The notes beneath the pieces are model-generated. The model had not been told where the DNA came from. It saw only the letters and a list, made by a program, of their open reading frames with translations, and searched no databases. 61,351 bases of DNA from contig CAZKTU010000009.1 in assembly GCA_964555675.1 (NCBI GenBank), forward strand, positions 1 through 61,351, in the 5' to 3' direction. Numbering within the stretch: position 1 is the stretch's first letter; the number at the start of each line of letters is the position of its first letter. Shown one piece after another: positions 18,843 through 27,398 of the stretch. The DNA comes from CAIWXH01 sp964555675 (GTDB lineage: Bacteria; Chloroflexota; Chloroflexia; Chloroflexales; Chloroflexaceae). The position numbers and the translations under genes were made by a program.

Positions 18843-20636
18843 TCAAACATGCCGTGAGCGCAGGCTCTCCTCCTCGACCATAGCCATCTCGACCGCGGTG
18901 ACAGGGAGCTCCTCAAAGGAACGGGCCCGGGCGAGGGCGGTCACGCCCCTGGTGACGACGCGCAAGCGGCGCGAGAGGCTCAGCGTGGTGCCCCTGAGCA
19001 TGGCGCGCCAGGTGGCCGGGGTTGTGCCAAAAAATGCGGCGCGGCAGATCCCTGCGACCATCACCATATAGAAAACAATGACACCCACATTGACCAGACG
19101 CGTCGCGAAGGGGATGTGTGTCAGGCCGAAGAGCGCCCAGGGGATCAGCGCAGCGCCAAGAGCCAGGTAGGCGAACTGCTGCCAGATCAACTGGCCGTAA
19201 AAACCGTCCTGGCGAGTCTTACGGGTCACCTTATAGCTAGGCTTGGTGCGACGCGAACGCACGGCGATCAGAAAGGCGCGGGTATAGGTCGGCCAGTGAC
19301 CGATCCAGTATTGCCACATGCGCAACAGAAACTCCACCCTGCCGCGGGCCAGAACCAGATAGTAGAGCGTGCTGATCAAGAGCCAGGGGAAGAGCGCCGA
19401 GCCCTCGATCGGCACAAACTGGCCGGTGAGCAGGGAGAGGATCGGCGTGAACATGAGCATGGGCATAAAGAAGACCGCCGAGACGTAGAACATGCCCAGT
19501 TCGAGGTACTGAAGACGCTGGCGCAGCTTGAGGCCGGAGCGCACGAGCGGATTGTTGAAGAGGAACCAGCGCCATGTGTCGGCGGCCCAGGTGCCGCGCT
19601 GTTTCAGCAGGCCGGGGATATCGTCGGGCGAAAGGCCGATCGTCAGCACCTCATTATGGTAGTCGGAGTTGTAGCCGGCACAGTGCAGGAAGTATGAGGT
19701 GGTCATGTCCTCGACAATATTCCAGGTCGCGAAGCCGCCGATTGAGCGCAGGGCCGCAATACGCCAGAGCACGCCGCTGCCGCAAGAGAAGGCGGCATTG
19801 CTACCGTTGCGCCCCGGCTGCAGCACGTCGTAGAAGATCCGGTCGCGGTTGCCGAAGGGATCGCCAGGCGGGGTAAAGGCCTCTTTCGGCGTCTGAACGA
19901 AGGCGAGCAGCGGATCGGCGGCAAAGTAGCCCACGATCTTCCTGAGAAACTGGGGATGGATCAGCTCGTCGGCGTCCTGTGTCAAGATCAAGGTAGCCTG
20001 GGGTGCGTTGGCGGCAATATGCTCGAGCGCCGAGTTGAGGTTGCCGGCCTTGGCGTCGCGGCGCGCCCCAGGGTTATAGTGAATGCCCTGCTGACGGGCC
20101 AGCGCACGGACCTCGTCGCGGTGCCCGTCGTCGGAAATCACGATATACAGGCGCTCGGCCGGGTAGTCAAGGGCCTTCAGGCCGGCGACGGTCTTGGCCA
20201 GGATATCCACCGGTTCGCCGTAGGTCGGAATAACCGCAGCGACGTAGGGCAGCGCTCCGGGCAAGGGCGGCGGCACCGTACGGTCGCGCGGATTCATCTG
20301 ATTGAAGTAGCTAAGGGTCATCACCGCCAGGGTGCCGGTGAAACCGACCAGGTGGAGCACGGCGGGCAATGAGGGCGCGGCGAGGGTCGCCTGGAAACTG
20401 TGGAGCCAATAACACTCGCCGATGAAGAACATGAGCGGCCCAAGCAGACGCAGCGGCCAGATACCGCGCAAGAGCTCGGGCGCCCAGAGGACGACGACGG
20501 CCAGCGCTACCACGACATAGAGCCCTGGCTGCGGCCACAGGTAGGGCCAGAGCAGCGTGTTGGCATAGCGCAAGGCCAACAGATTCAGGATCAGGCCGAC
20601 GACGCACAAAGCGAACAGACTGAGCTGTTTCAGCAT
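18843..20636 (-). CDS. Processive family 2 membrane glycosyltransferase (BcsA-like)
   Basis: A 597-residue membrane enzyme. Helices at both ends flank a cytoplasmic GT-A domain with VIPTYGEP, ISDDGHRDE (first Asp), TQDADE (DxD), NIVEDMTTSYFL (catalytic-base region) and KQRGTWAADTWR, the counterpart of the QxxRW acceptor motif of cellulose/hyaluronan-type synthases. It therefore probably polymerises and exports a polysaccharide. The ATG at 20636 has GGAAA before it and is preferred to an in-frame TTG at 20648. No PilZ domain is obvious at the C-terminus. The next gene on this strand encodes another lipid-linked sugar transferase. Confidence 0.85.
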   Translation of the reverse strand: MLKQLSLFALCVVGLILNLLALRYANTLLWPYLWPQPGLYVVVALAVVVLWAPELLRGIWPLRLLGPLMFFIGECYWLHSFQATLAAPSLPAVLHLVGFTGTLAVMTLSYFNQMNPRDRTVPPPLPGALPYVAAVIPTYGEPVDILAKTVAGLKALDYPAERLYIVISDDGHRDEVRALARQQGIHYNPGARRDAKAGNLNSALEHIAANAPQATLILTQDADELIHPQFLRKIVGYFAADPLLAFVQTPKEAFTPPGDPFGNRDRIFYDVLQPGRNGSNAAFSCGSGVLWRIAALRSIGGFATWNIVEDMTTSYFLHCAGYNSDYHNEVLTIGLSPDDIPGLLKQRGTWAADTWRWFLFNNPLVRSGLKLRQRLQYLELGMFYVSAVFFMPMLMFTPILSLLTGQFVPIEGSALFPWLLISTLYYLVLARGRVEFLLRMWQYWIGHWPTYTRAFLIAVRSRRTKPSYKVTRKTRQDGFYGQLIWQQFAYLALGAALIPWALFGLTHIPFATRLVNVGVIVFYMVMVAGICRAAFFGTTPATWRAMLRGTTLSLSRRLRVVTRGVTALARARSFEELPVTAVEMAMVEEESLRSRHV

Positions 20637-20693
20637 AGGGATTTCCAAAGCTTCTGTCGGAGCATCGACTGGGCCGCGTAGGAAACAGTTACC

Positions 20694-22229
20694 TCACGGG
20701 GCGTAGTAGACGGCGAGGCGCGCCGCGAAGCCCAGGCTCAACGGCTGGGTCTCGGTATAGCCCGGGCGATAGCCGGCAGCGGCAAGAGCCGTCTCGAGGC
20801 GTGTCCGATACTCAGGGGTGTAGTAGCTGTCGAGGATCACCGCCTGGTAGTACCGGTCGGCGATGGCCGCCTCCATAGCCTCGATCCCTGCGCGGTCTCC
20901 ATAGCGCACATACCAGGTGCTCGTCCACATGTCGCGATACTGTGGGCCAGGGTTAAGGTAGTACTCGTAGATCGGTGCGCCTTCAGCCAGCACCGGCGCC
21001 CCGGGGGTGAGCTCGTTCGCCCGCAGGTGGGCTACGAGCCTGGTGACGTTGGGCCAGCTATGCTGGAAGCCCCAGTTGCGGTCGAAGGCATAATCGAGGC
21101 CCCAACTCACGATGGCCGCGCTGGCCAGCGCCCCGATCACCCCGGCGACCAGCCCGCTGCGGCCCGGGAGGGAGCGCAGGGCGGTGACCAGGCTCGAGCA
21201 GGCGTAGCCGGCCAGGGGCGCCAGGAAGATCAGGCTAAAGACCGTATGCTTCCAGGCGGCGTGCTGGTTGGCCGCCAGCAGGTGATACAGCGGTGCCGCG
21301 AACAGGCTCGGCAGCAGCAGGATGACCAGGAAGGACCAGAGCAGGCGCCGACCCAGCGGTTGCGCGCCGAGGCCCGGCAGACCGCGCCAGACCAGCAGCC
21401 CCAGCCCACCGAAAGCGATCAGGCTGGTGACGCCGATCTCAGCCCATATGTCGGCGAAGATCGCGGCGCGGGCGCCGCCGGACACACCATAGTCGCCCGC
21501 CAGCAGCAGGCGCAGGTCCCCGAGGTTGAGCCAGCCATAGGCGAGAAGCGTCAGTACCGCCGGGGTGAGGAACGTGAGCAGCACGGTACGCAATGAACGT
21601 CCCTGTCTTAGGGCGCAGAGCGCCCCGACACAGACCAGGGCGGGCAGGTAGAGAGCTGCGAAATACTTGGAGAGGAAGCCGAGGATGAACAGCAGGGCTG
21701 CAAGCTGCAGCAATCGACGTTCGCCGCCGGGCGTTTCGGAGGCCCGCACCAACAGGTAGAGGCAGAGGGCCAGGACGGGGATCACGGGCGCATCGTATAC
21801 GGCGTACTGACCCATATCGATGCTGATCGCAGTCAGGCCGAAGAACAGGGTCGCCCATACCGCCGCGGCGCCGTCGAAGAGACGTACGGTGGCCGCGTAC
21901 ACAGCCCAAGTCGCCAGGCTGCTCAGCATAACGCTGACCAGGCGCAGCCCCGCTTCACCGGTGAGGCTGTCGACGCCGGCCATCAGGCTTGGATACAGCA
22001 ATGAGCCGTACATCCAGGTCAGGGGGCTGCTGTCGAGCGCCCCGGCCAGGAAATTACGGCCCACTGTGGCGTAGATTGCCTCGTCTACAAAGAGGCTGTT
22101 GTAGCGCAAATTGGCGATCCGCACCCCGACGACGGCGACCATCAACGCCAGAAACAACAGCCGGTCGGCGCGTATACGAACAACCAGGGCGCGCTCCGCG
22201 GCGCCCTCTGCCTCGAAGGGCTGGATCAT
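20694..22229 (-). CDS. Family 39-like (ArnT/PMT-type) membrane glycosyltransferase
   Basis: A 511-residue protein with about 11-12 helices and a C-terminal soluble domain. The first loop carries SLFVDEAIYATVGRNFLAG, the Asp-Glu motif typical of polyprenyl-phosphate-sugar dependent GT-C transferases. GQYAVYDAPVIP matches the next conserved loop. The acceptor (protein, lipid or polysaccharide) is unknown. The ATG at 22229 lies right behind a strong GGAGGGGGAG site; the GTG at 22247 is less likely. Confidence 0.75.
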   Translation of the reverse strand: MIQPFEAEGAAERALVVRIRADRLLFLALMVAVVGVRIANLRYNSLFVDEAIYATVGRNFLAGALDSSPLTWMYGSLLYPSLMAGVDSLTGEAGLRLVSVMLSSLATWAVYAATVRLFDGAAAVWATLFFGLTAISIDMGQYAVYDAPVIPVLALCLYLLVRASETPGGERRLLQLAALLFILGFLSKYFAALYLPALVCVGALCALRQGRSLRTVLLTFLTPAVLTLLAYGWLNLGDLRLLLAGDYGVSGGARAAIFADIWAEIGVTSLIAFGGLGLLVWRGLPGLGAQPLGRRLLWSFLVILLLPSLFAAPLYHLLAANQHAAWKHTVFSLIFLAPLAGYACSSLVTALRSLPGRSGLVAGVIGALASAAIVSWGLDYAFDRNWGFQHSWPNVTRLVAHLRANELTPGAPVLAEGAPIYEYYLNPGPQYRDMWTSTWYVRYGDRAGIEAMEAAIADRYYQAVILDSYYTPEYRTRLETALAAAGYRPGYTETQPLSLGFAARLAVYYAP

Positions 22230-22585
22230 ACTCCCCCTCCCCAGCACCAGCGGTCCAATCGTCCCTCGGCCAATCAGCCGATTTGCGCGCGAGCAGAAGC
22301 TGCTGAGGGGGCTACTAACTAAAGTGACTGGTCGTCACTCTCGGGTATGAATGTGGTAGGCTCGTTGCGCACGCTGATAGTAGAAAGCAGGGGTGACGGC
22401 GCAATGAATATGCAGATAACTAGTAAATGAAGATTGTTTCATTTTCGGCCTGTTTCAGCCGCCTGCCTTACAGCATTGTCATATCAAAACGGGCTCGAAG
22501 CGGCATTGGTGCCGCTTCGAGCCCGTCGCAAGTACCCTCTCCCCAGCCCTCCGATGGCCAAACAGCTTGGCTGTTTGAGCTCTAG
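22230..22585. other. Intergenic region with promoter-side and terminator hairpins
   Basis: Holds no gene. The part near 22323-22339 has an inverted repeat AGTGAC-TGGTC-GTCACT about 95 bp upstream of the glycosyltransferase start, a possible operator. The middle is AT-rich and may hold its promoter, but I see no clear hexamers. The right end has two hairpins belonging to the amylopullulanase gene (22490-22525 and 22559-22577). Confidence 0.4.
22490..22525 (-). terminator. Rho-independent terminator of the amylopullulanase gene
   Basis: A 16-bp perfect stem (CGGGCTCGAAGCGGCA and its complement) with a 4-base loop, followed on the minus strand by TTTTGATAT. A smaller hairpin (arms CAAACAGC, 22559-22577) stands between it and the stop codon. 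Confidence 0.8.
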
Positions 22586-25500
22586 CTAGTTGCCGCAGGG
22601 TGCGACGTTGCGCCAGTTGTCGACCGTGAGATCCACCTGCTGGGTGCCGGTCGCGCCGTAGGCCAGGGTCAGCTGGCGGTTGGCGATCTCGCCGCAGGCG
22701 GTGTCCTTCTCGACAAAGTCCCAGCTGCCGAGCGTGAACTTGTACTCGATCTGGGTGCCCTCTTTGCCGGTGAAGGTGATCCGCCAGTTGGTGGCGCTCA
22801 CCCTGGTGAGCTCGATGCCGGCGGGGTCCCACTGCGGGTTATTGACCCCGGGCACGAGCGGGTCGAGCCGGTCGAGGAAGCCGGCGATATGCACGTTGCT
22901 GCCGGTCGCGTCGGTGCTGGCCGGCACGGTCACGTTGAAGACCAGGCTCACGCTGCGCAGCTCGGCGGTGGCCGAGACCTCGGCGCTGTTGCCCGAGCGG
23001 TTGAACGAGCCGTCGAGGGCGCGCACGACGTAGTAGTAAGTCGCCCCCTGGTCCACGGCCACATCGGTGTAGCCCGCCCCGGTGACCCGCGCGATCTGGG
23101 TGTAGGGGCCGCCGGCCGTGGCGCTGCGCAGCACCTCGTAGCCGTAGAGGCTGTCGTCGCCGCTGACCGGCGTCCAGCTCAGCACGATGCCGGCCGGCGA
23201 GGCGCTCTCGACCGCGAGGCCGGAGGGAGTGGCTGGCGCCACCGTGTCGGCGCTGGCCACGACGGTCAGGGCGCCGGCCTGGTCGGGGCTGTAGCCGTTG
23301 CCGATGCCGTCGAGGTCGGCGTAGACCCAGTCGCGGCCGCCGGTGGTGCTGTAGCGGTAGGCGTAGTCGAACTGGCCCACAGCCTCGGGGCGCAGCTCGG
23401 CCTTGAACTCGTCGTTGTTGCCGGCGTTCACGTTAAACGTGGCCTCGACCCAGGTCCAGCCCGCGCCGGCGGGATCGCTGCCGTCGGGGCCGAAGCCCAG
23501 CTCGGCGATCAGACTCGGCGTGGCGCCCGCGGCGTTGGTCACGCCGTCGATCCAGACCTGGCCGTAGACGGTGTCGGTCGGGTCGGTGACGCTGATCGTG
23601 TGGCTCATCGCGGGCGGCCACTGCAGGTTGGCCCAGCCGATGCGGTAGTGGGGCAGGGCCGCGACCTCGCCCGAGGGGGCGCTCTCGTTGCCGGCGGCGT
23701 CGAGGGCGGTGACGGCGTAGTAGTAGGTGCGCCCGTTGGTCACCGCGCTGTCCACAAAGCTCGTGCCGGCCACGGGGCTGGCGGTGAGCTTGACCCAGCC
23801 GCCGCCGCTGACGGGGCTGCGGTAGACGTTATAGCCGGCCGCGCCGCTCACGGCGCCCCAGCTCAGGCCGATCTGGCGGTCGCCCTCGTCGGCCACCTGC
23901 AGGGCGGCGGGGGCGGCCGGGGCGGTCAGGTCGAAGCCGCGGGCGCGCAGCACGACGCCGCTCAGGGGGGGCAGAGTCACCGCGACGGCCCCGTTGGTCA
24001 CCGTGTAGGTGGTCGTGGCGCCGCCGCCGACGCTCAGGGTGCGCTGGAGCAGCACGCCGTTGGGCAGGTAGCCCGCGACGGGCACGCTCACGCTCTGGGG
24101 CGCGCTGCCCCGGTTGACCAGCACGAGGCTGGCGAGGTCATTGTGGCGGCGGCCGTAGGCCACCACCTGGGCGGCGTCGTCGGCCAGCAGCACCTTCAGG
24201 TCGCCGCGGGCCAGCTCGGCGCTGCGGTCGCGCAGCCTGGTCAGGTCGCGGTAGTGGTTGAAGAGACTGGTGTCGGGCTTGCCGCCCTCGTCGCGCCAGG
24301 GGTAGGTGCGGCGGTCGTCGGGGTCGTCGTCGCCGGTCACGCCGACCTCGTCGCCGTAGTAGACCGTGGGCGCGCCGGGCATGGTGAACTGGATCAGCGA
24401 GGCGAGGCGCAGACGGCTCTTGCCCGCGGCCAGGTTGGCCGCGTTCAGCTCCTTGTCGGCGATCGTCTCGGCGCCGGGGGTGAGGGTCCAGAGGATGCGC
24501 TCGGTGTCGTGGCTGCCGAGCAGGTTCATCAGGGTGTAGTAGGCGGCGTCGGGGTAGTCCTCGCGGATCGACTGGACGCGGTTGGCGAACTCCGAGGGGC
24601 TGATCACGCGGCCGCTGTCGGCGAAGCCCTTGCTGTCGAAGCCGCCGGGGGCCAGCAGGCCGAGCACGGCGTCGCGCAGACGATAGTTCATCGTCGTGTC
24701 GGCGGTCTGGCCGCGCATGTGGCGCAGCAGGGTCGAGTCCTTCTGCCAGAGCTCGCCGATGATCAGGCTATCGCTGCGGGTCTGGCGGGTCACCTGGCGG
24801 AACTGCTCCCAGTAGCCGGCCGGGAAGCTGGGGTCGCCCATCACGTCGAGGCGCCAGCCGGCCGCGCCCTGGCCCAGCCAGTAGCGCGAGACGCTCTTGC
24901 GGCCCGTGACGAAGTAGTCGAGCACGGCCGGGTTGTTCTTGTCGATCTCGGGGATCGAGTCGAAGCCGAACCAGCCCACATAGTCGGCGCTGCCACAGGG
25001 CACGTTCTGGTTGCGGAAGTTGAACCAGCTGCGGTAGGGCGAGGCGAGGGACTCGCAGGCGCCGAGGGTCGGGTAGTGGCTGTAGCGGTCGAAGAGGGGG
25101 CTGTCCGAGGACATGTGGTTGAAGACACTATCGAGGACGACGCGGATGCCGTACTCGCGGGCCTCCTCGACCAGCTCTTTGAAGTCCTCGTTGTCGCCCA
25201 GGTAGGGGTCGATGGTGTAGTAGTCGCGGGTGTCGTAGCGGTGGTTCGAGCCGGCGGCGAAGATCGGGTTGAAGTAGATCACCGTGACGCCGAGCTGCTT
25301 GAGGTACTCGAGCTTGTCGGTCACGCCCTCGAGGTCGCCGCCGAAGTAGTCGCGGCCGCGGGGCTGCTCTTTGGTCGGGCTGGTCTCGGGCGGGGTGGTG
25401 TCGAAGCGCCAGGGGCAGCCGGTGGTGGCGTCGCTGTAGTTGCGGCAGTAGCCCTCGGGCAGGGTGCCCCAATCGAGCTTGATCACCGGGTCGTCGTAGC

Positions 25501-26758
25501 GGATGTCGCCGTCCCGGGGGTCGTTATCGTCCTCGCCGTTGCGGAAGCGGTCGGGGAAGATCTGGTAGATCACGGCCGTCTTCGCCCAGTTCGGCGAGCT
25601 GAAGGCCGGGGCGTGGAACATCAGGGCGAAGCTCTGGTCGATCGGGTCATCGCTGGCGGCGCCGAGGCCGCCGTCGAGGGCGCCGGTGTTGTCGGCGTAG
25701 TAGTCGCTATCGGCGCCGTCGCTGACCACGAAGCGGTACCACAAATTGTTGGGCTGGGCCCGCTCGACAGTGGCCGACCAGAAGTCGCAGCTGCGGCCGG
25801 CGAGGCCGTCCTGGTAGCAGTCGACGTCGCTCGCCTCAAGGGCCATCGGCACGAAGCTCTGGGCGTTGGCGTTCACGTCATAGACGCGCAGGCTCACGCC
25901 GGTCACGTCGTTGTGGAAGGTGCGGAAGCGCACCGTGACGGGCGTGCCGGCGGGCACGGCGCCCCCGGGCGTGCGGTAGAGCGTATCGCGCGAGTCGTGG
26001 CGCAGGCCGTCCCACTCGACGTTGCCATCGGGGAAGGAGGCGCCGGCGGGCCGGATCGTGAGCGTATTGGTGGCCGAGACGAAGCTGAAGAGCATCGCGA
26101 CGCCGTCGGCGGGGACGGTGAAGCCGATATTGGCCCCGTCCCGCACGCCGCCGGCGCCATAGTTCTCGTCCCAGGCCTCGTTGATCGGGGCCTTGCCCTC
26201 GTACGAGCCGGCGGGCAGCGCCGCGGTGGTGAAGGTGTAGACGCCGTCGCCGTCGGGGTCCTGCAGCCACGAGCGCAGGCAGTCGGGCTGCCAGTCGCCG
26301 GGGCAGCCCAGCTCGCTCTGGAAGCTGCCGGCCGCGGTGACGATACGCGCGTTGGCGTTGCTGGTGACCCAGTTAGTGGCGCGGTCGTAGTAGAACTTGA
26401 CGCTCTGGGGGGTGGTCAGGTCGAGCTTGATGTTGTCGGGGCCGGTGTTGAGCCCGTAGCTCTCGTCCCAGCTGCCGTTCAGCGCGGCCTTATACTCCCA
26501 ATTGCCCGCGGGCACGGCGAAGCTCTTCCGCCAGATGCCGTCTTCGGCGTCTAGATCGAGGAAGGTGTTCGCGCAAGCGGGGTCCCAATCGCCGGGGCAG
26601 CCGAGCTCGCTCTGGAGGCTGCCGGCGATGGTGACGGAGGCGGGCTGAGTAGGAGTCTGGGCCAGAGCCTGGGGGGTAGAGGGGATGACCAGGGCGCTCA
26701 CGACGAGGACGGCGAGCAGGGCCAACCGTGACCAGTAGGAGAGACGCTCAGCGCTCAC
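22586..26758 (-). CDS. Secreted amylopullulanase (GH13) with X25, FnIII and CBM20 modules
   Basis: A 1390-residue exported enzyme that should hydrolyse alpha-1,4 and possibly alpha-1,6 links of starch or pullulan. Order: signal peptide (to about residue 34); two X25-like repeats (about 40-130 and 135-235), each with SELGCPGDW; a CBM34-like N domain; the GH13 barrel with DSVFNH (region I), GWRLDVMGD (region II, nucleophile Asp), IIGELW (region III, acid Glu) and GSHDTER (region IV). A C-terminal beta domain, two FnIII domains separated by a carbohydrate-associated module, and a CBM20 starch-binding domain at the end follow. All catalytic residues are present. GTG 26758 is preferred because AGGAG stands 7 nt upstream; the ATG at 26764 is too close to it. 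Longer in-frame starts (to 26821) would overlap the operator. Confidence 0.92.
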   Translation of the reverse strand: MSAERLSYWSRLALLAVLVVSALVIPSTPQALAQTPTQPASVTIAGSLQSELGCPGDWDPACANTFLDLDAEDGIWRKSFAVPAGNWEYKAALNGSWDESYGLNTGPDNIKLDLTTPQSVKFYYDRATNWVTSNANARIVTAAGSFQSELGCPGDWQPDCLRSWLQDPDGDGVYTFTTAALPAGSYEGKAPINEAWDENYGAGGVRDGANIGFTVPADGVAMLFSFVSATNTLTIRPAGASFPDGNVEWDGLRHDSRDTLYRTPGGAVPAGTPVTVRFRTFHNDVTGVSLRVYDVNANAQSFVPMALEASDVDCYQDGLAGRSCDFWSATVERAQPNNLWYRFVVSDGADSDYYADNTGALDGGLGAASDDPIDQSFALMFHAPAFSSPNWAKTAVIYQIFPDRFRNGEDDNDPRDGDIRYDDPVIKLDWGTLPEGYCRNYSDATTGCPWRFDTTPPETSPTKEQPRGRDYFGGDLEGVTDKLEYLKQLGVTVIYFNPIFAAGSNHRYDTRDYYTIDPYLGDNEDFKELVEEAREYGIRVVLDSVFNHMSSDSPLFDRYSHYPTLGACESLASPYRSWFNFRNQNVPCGSADYVGWFGFDSIPEIDKNNPAVLDYFVTGRKSVSRYWLGQGAAGWRLDVMGDPSFPAGYWEQFRQVTRQTRSDSLIIGELWQKDSTLLRHMRGQTADTTMNYRLRDAVLGLLAPGGFDSKGFADSGRVISPSEFANRVQSIREDYPDAAYYTLMNLLGSHDTERILWTLTPGAETIADKELNAANLAAGKSRLRLASLIQFTMPGAPTVYYGDEVGVTGDDDPDDRRTYPWRDEGGKPDTSLFNHYRDLTRLRDRSAELARGDLKVLLADDAAQVVAYGRRHNDLASLVLVNRGSAPQSVSVPVAGYLPNGVLLQRTLSVGGGATTTYTVTNGAVAVTLPPLSGVVLRARGFDLTAPAAPAALQVADEGDRQIGLSWGAVSGAAGYNVYRSPVSGGGWVKLTASPVAGTSFVDSAVTNGRTYYYAVTALDAAGNESAPSGEVAALPHYRIGWANLQWPPAMSHTISVTDPTDTVYGQVWIDGVTNAAGATPSLIAELGFGPDGSDPAGAGWTWVEATFNVNAGNNDEFKAELRPEAVGQFDYAYRYSTTGGRDWVYADLDGIGNGYSPDQAGALTVVASADTVAPATPSGLAVESASPAGIVLSWTPVSGDDSLYGYEVLRSATAGGPYTQIARVTGAGYTDVAVDQGATYYYVVRALDGSFNRSGNSAEVSATAELRSVSLVFNVTVPASTDATGSNVHIAGFLDRLDPLVPGVNNPQWDPAGIELTRVSATNWRITFTGKEGTQIEYKFTLGSWDFVEKDTACGEIANRQLTLAYGATGTQQVDLTVDNWRNVAPCGN

Positions 26759-26806
26759 GAACATGCTCCTTTGCATTGGGCGGGCCAGGGCTGGCATAGC
26801 CCGATT

Positions 26807-26824
26807 TAGTTGCAAACGCAACTA
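26807..26824. promoter_or_regulatory. Palindromic operator at the amylopullulanase promoter
   Basis: Perfect inverted repeat TAGTTGC-AAAC-GCAACTA just downstream of the -10 on the minus strand, about 10 to 27 bases after the expected transcription start. TTGC...GCAA half-sites are usual for LacI-family sugar regulators, so a MalR-like repressor is a reasonable guess. No regulator gene is adjacent. Confidence 0.55.
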
Positions 26825-26840
26825 GTGCGACGGCAAGCAG

Positions 26841-26870
26841 ATTATATTGCGCCCGGTCGTAGCTTGTCAA
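26841..26870 (-). promoter_or_regulatory. Strong sigma70-type promoter of the amylopullulanase gene
   Basis: TTGACA (complement of 26865-26870) and TATAAT (complement of 26841-26846), 18 bp apart. Both hexamers are perfect, the best promoter in the window. The leader would be about 75 nt, and the operator at 26807-26824 overlaps its start. Confidence 0.8.
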
Positions 26871-26988
26871 GCCGTCGGGCCCAAGATGAAGAAAAAGTCA
26901 GAAAACCGGCGACGACTTGGCGCCCCGCCCCACTTGCTCTGCGCGGTACGATAGAGGGGCGGAAGAGCGAGCAGCAGGAGCGAGCCCG

Positions 26989-27315
26989 ATGGCGAAAGAG
27001 CGGGTGCGGGTGCTGGGGGTGGGCGAGCTGGCGCCCGGTCGGATGAGCTACCTCGAGGTCGATGGGCTGCCCATCGCCGTGGCCAATGCGGCGGGCATCC
27101 TCTATGCCTTTGGCGACACCTGCAGGCACGAGGGCGGCCCCCTCTCGGCGGGCGCCCTGATCGGCGAGACGGTGACCTGCCCGTGGCATGGCTGGACCTA
27201 CAGTGTGCGCACCGGCAAGAGCATTGTGCCGCCGGTGGGGCTGCGCATCCCGGTCTACCCGGTGATTATCGAGGGCGAGGATGTGCTGATCGAGATCGAC
27301 TGGCCCGAGGAGTGA
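26989..27315 (+). CDS. Rieske [2Fe-2S] ferredoxin
   Basis: A 108-residue soluble Rieske protein of the dioxygenase-ferredoxin/NirD type. The cluster ligands are C-x-H in DTCRHEGGPL and C-x2-H in CPWHGWTY, at ordinary spacing. There is no signal peptide or membrane anchor, so it is a cytoplasmic electron carrier; its partner is not encoded nearby. The ATG at 26989 has CAGGAG 8 nt upstream. It is divergent from the amylopullulanase gene. Confidence 0.9.
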   Translation: MAKERVRVLGVGELAPGRMSYLEVDGLPIAVANAAGILYAFGDTCRHEGGPLSAGALIGETVTCPWHGWTYSVRTGKSIVPPVGLRIPVYPVIIEGEDVLIEIDWPEE

Positions 27316-27334
27316 ATACTAGGGTGCATAATAA

Positions 27335-27364
27335 TTGACATAGCCTGTTCGTTTCGGTTACAGT
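27335..27364 (+). promoter_or_regulatory. Promoter of the GAF histidine kinase gene
   Basis: TTGACA at 27335-27340 and TACAGT at 27359-27364, spaced 18 bp, 35 bp before the ATG at 27399. Confidence 0.5.
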
Positions 27365-27398
27365 ACCCAGACGATAACCCTCACGGACGAGGTGCCTT

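Noticed and set aside
22889..26554. 1221-codon open frame antisense to the amylopullulanase gene
   Set aside because: Composition (Val/Gly/Ala/His repeats) is that of a shadow frame in a high-GC gene; the opposite strand has full GH13 motifs, promoter and terminator.
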